A stretch of DNA of 64,000 bases, from contig JADKFR010000009.1 in NCBI GenBank assembly GCA_016717345.1, positions 62,001 through 126,000 on the forward strand. The letters run 5' to 3'. Below are positions 62,331 through 64,000 of this stretch, in pieces. The position numbers and the translations under genes were made by a program. The DNA comes from Propionibacteriaceae bacterium. Its GTDB lineage: Bacteria; Actinomycetota; Actinomycetes; Propionibacteriales; Propionibacteriaceae. Position 1 is the first letter of the stretch. Each line of letters begins with the position of its first letter. Below the pieces are notes generated by a model. The model did not search any database and had not been told where the DNA came from. It saw only the letters and a list, made by a program, of their open reading frames with translations.

Positions 62331-62744
62331 TCATTGACCGCCGGGCGATGCTGGCGGCAGCAACTCGGGCCGCGCGGCAACCGCTTCGAGCACTGCTGGG
62401 TCACCGCCGAACGCCCGCTCGAACGCTGAACTGAACTGCGCCAGCTGACGCTTTTCGCCGGTCGACGCCGTGCCTCCAGGCTCGTTGCGTCCCCCTTCGC
62501 CCCGCAGGCATGCCGTGGCCTTGCGAAGTGTCTCCATCATTGTGCGGGTGGCCTTGGCGGCGGGAGACTTCGGGTCGATGTTGGCATGCTGGTGGACTTG
62601 GACGGCAAGTCGGGCCTCAGACTCTTCACACGCGTACAGGGTCATCGAGCGCTGTGATGGGAACTGAAGGGCCTCTTGAGCATCGACCAGAGTAAGTAGG
62701 GAGATCAGAAGTGCACGGAGCTGGTCCGGGTTGTCGGACGCCAT
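62331..62744 (-). CDS. Helical ORF, probable C-terminal part of the hydrolase gene
   Basis: A 137-codon frame from MASDNPDQLRALLISLLTLV to a proline-rich end. Its frame is open upstream to about 62790 (QWRLAEVMASDNP), where it meets the downstream end of the larger frame from 63714. A single indel near 62790 would join them, so it is more likely the tail of that protein than a separate gene. No domain recognised. Confidence 0.5.
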   Translation of the reverse strand: MASDNPDQLRALLISLLTLVDAQEALQFPSQRSMTLYACEESEARLAVQVHQHANIDPKSPAAKATRTMMETLRKATACLRGEGGRNEPGGTASTGEKRQLAQFSSAFERAFGGDPAVLEAVAARPELLPPASPGGQ

Positions 62745-63714
62745 GACTTCGGCAAGTCGCCATTGGGTTCGGCGTCGGGTGCCCTGGGCTCGTGACGCCG
62801 ATGGCCGTCCCTGCCGCTGTCATGGCGGACCCTACCCCCGCTAGCGCCGCCAACGTCGCCATCCCACCGATCATCCCGCCGGGGCCGAACGCCGCCAAGG
62901 TACTGGTGATGAGCGCCGCCCCTGCGAGGCCGGCAGGTGCGGCAACGGCCAATCCCACTCCCGTCGCGGCCAACATCACAACGCCTGCACCAACCAGGAC
63001 AGCCGGTATCAATGCTTTGCCGTGTTCAGTGGTCAGGCATGAGGTAGCTCGCCTACTGGCGGAGAAGATTGCTTCGACCATCTGCTCGTCCGTCGGGCCC
63101 GACGTGGACCGGCGCACCCGTTCCAGGGTCTCTCTCAACGCCTTCTTGCGTTCTTCCGTATCGGGCTTGGCCTCCACATGGAAAGGTGCCGCCGGGAGCC
63201 CCGAGGCCAGCATGATAGCCAGCGCCAGGATCGTCCGGTCGTCCCACAAGCCGCGAACGAACTCGTGGGGCCTGACCAGAAAGGCTGACGGCGGGAAGAA
63301 GTTCGTCCCGGCAGTGGTCTGACACAGCTGAGCGGAGGCGGCTGAGTGGTTGGCGGCGGTCACCTGCCGGGCGCGCTCGAACGCGAACGCGCGGTCGTGC
63401 TGGTCGGATGGCAGTTGCTTGGCCAGTTCCCGCAGGTACGCCGACTGCAGAAGCAGGAGCTCCAAGCCCTCCGGCCTGAGCTCAGGGAGTGGCTCCTTGG
63501 TCACCACGGATCGACCGTACAGAGCGCCAGTGACTGCCGCGGCCACGCACGGATGTATGCAGTAGAAGTTCGCGCCGTGTTCGCCGGTGAGTCCGGGGAT
63601 GAACGCGTCAGGCAGCTTCACCGAGACGTCGATCGCTTGGGGGAAGTGGCTCGAGATCCCCCTACCACCGGTGATGATGTCGCGCGGTTCGAGCACATTC
63701 ACCCAGGCGCGCAC
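62626..63714 (-). CDS. Central part of an alpha/beta-hydrolase-like membrane protein
   Basis: The frame opens with RAWVNVLEPRDIITGGRG, a common segment after the nucleophile in lipase-like hydrolases, and has GANFYCIHPCVAAAVTGALY, where the catalytic histidine would be. Then come a helical region and two long glycine/alanine-rich hydrophobic segments (ALIPAVLVGAGVVMLAATGV; ALITSTLAAFGPGGMIGGMA), probably membrane-active. The end beyond ~62790 (PTPNPMATCRSHG) is unlike protein and is probably out of frame. It continues the 63699 frame after one shift. Confidence 0.6.
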   Translation of the reverse strand: MRAWVNVLEPRDIITGGRGISSHFPQAIDVSVKLPDAFIPGLTGEHGANFYCIHPCVAAAVTGALYGRSVVTKEPLPELRPEGLELLLLQSAYLRELAKQLPSDQHDRAFAFERARQVTAANHSAASAQLCQTTAGTNFFPPSAFLVRPHEFVRGLWDDRTILALAIMLASGLPAAPFHVEAKPDTEERKKALRETLERVRRSTSGPTDEQMVEAIFSASRRATSCLTTEHGKALIPAVLVGAGVVMLAATGVGLAVAAPAGLAGAALITSTLAAFGPGGMIGGMATLAALAGVGSAMTAAGTAIGVTSPGHPTPNPMATCRSHGVRQPGPAPCTSDLPTYSGRCSRGPSVPITALDDPVRV

Positions 63715-64000
63715 GCGGTCGAGGGAAAGTCCTTGAGATCGTGGTTGCGGCGGAACTCCTTCACGGCCCCCAGGGGGCTGCCGATTGTGATCAGCACCTC
63801 GATCCGAAGATCACCTGGCAGCTTCTTGAGCACATCAACCGCCACCACCGAGCCGAGGCTATGAGCCACCAGCACCACCGACGAATGCGGGGGGATCTGC
63901 TCCAGCGCGGTCACGACGACGTGCTGGACGGAGTCGCGAACGTTCTTGTCGTCGGCGTACCGCTTGGCGTCATCAACGATCCGCGGGATGTTCGGGACGG
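63699..64000 (-). CDS. N-terminal part of the alpha/beta-hydrolase, runs off the window
   Basis: Open to the window edge. It encodes SVVLVAHSLGSVVAVDVLKK, the nucleophile elbow (HSLGS) of a lipase-type hydrolase, then IEVLITIGSPLGAVKEF. The frame closes at 63699, but the next part of the same fold starts at once in another frame, so an indel near 63720 splits one gene. The start codon lies beyond 64000. Confidence 0.65.
   Translation of the reverse strand, partial: VPNIPRIVDDAKRYADDKNVRDSVQHVVVTALEQIPPHSSVVLVAHSLGSVVAVDVLKKLPGDLRIEVLITIGSPLGAVKEFRRNHDLKDFPSTACAPG

Overview
The window looks like chromosomal DNA of a high-GC actinobacterium. The evidence is strong G/C bias at third codon positions, many GTG starts, TANNNT boxes 6-7 nt before start codons (leaderless style), and typical actinobacterial families (LLM oxidoreductase, Arr, CopB ATPase with a CsoR-like box, TetR and ArsR regulators). 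A B12-dependent diol dehydratase microcompartment locus fits the Propionibacteriaceae, but that placement is inference; no rRNA or taxonomic marker is present.

Region 1 (1-14621) is a pdu-type bacterial microcompartment locus. It starts with a truncated PocR-like AraC regulator and pduQ. Divergent pduU and a frameshifted pduV/eutP follow. After a promoter at 2809-2837 comes the main operon: pduA, B, C, D, E, G, H, K, J, L, eutJ, a flavoprotein, pduN, O and P. Shell proteins (A, B, J, K, N, U), the dehydratase (C, D, E) and its reactivase (G, H), the aldehyde branch (P, L), the alcohol branch (Q) and cobalamin adenosylation (O) form one pathway: 1,2-propanediol to propionaldehyde, then to propionyl-CoA and propionyl phosphate, or to propanol. 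From the end of pduG to pduP almost every gene carries small indels that break the frame but keep the encoded family recognisable. Either the distal operon is decaying or the assembly is locally poor.

Region 2 (14677-43708) is mixed chromosome: a flavin oxidoreductase and lipoprotein esterase, a very large hybrid sensor kinase ending in an ANTAR domain, an SDR, then an unusual trio (membrane-embedded patatin phospholipase, MBL-fold hydrolase, EVE-like/zinc-peptidase fusion). Next come a MacB-like tripartite exporter, a TetR/DUF4386 divergent pair, a CDF transporter, an ABC-2 exporter, a lactonase, a methyltransferase, rifampin ADP-ribosyltransferase, a class C beta-lactamase-like lipoprotein, a BBE oxidase and a cytochrome P450 lacking an internal block.

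Region 3 (43781-59582) is rich in metal and sulfur functions: two small cation transporters, one with an ArsR repressor and a palindromic operator; an ArsR-rhodanese/DsrE/cysteine desulfurase cassette; TetR-controlled membrane genes; a CopB-type ATPase behind a CsoR-like box; a multicopper oxidase tail remnant; an MFS transporter and a VWA protein.

Region 4 (59590-64000) is a mobile-element junction. Broken gene pieces lead to a 20-bp tRNA 3'-end fragment (att core) flanked on both sides by paired GGCATGCA repeats, then a tyrosine integrase, then a minus-strand alpha/beta-hydrolase gene in several frames that runs off the window.
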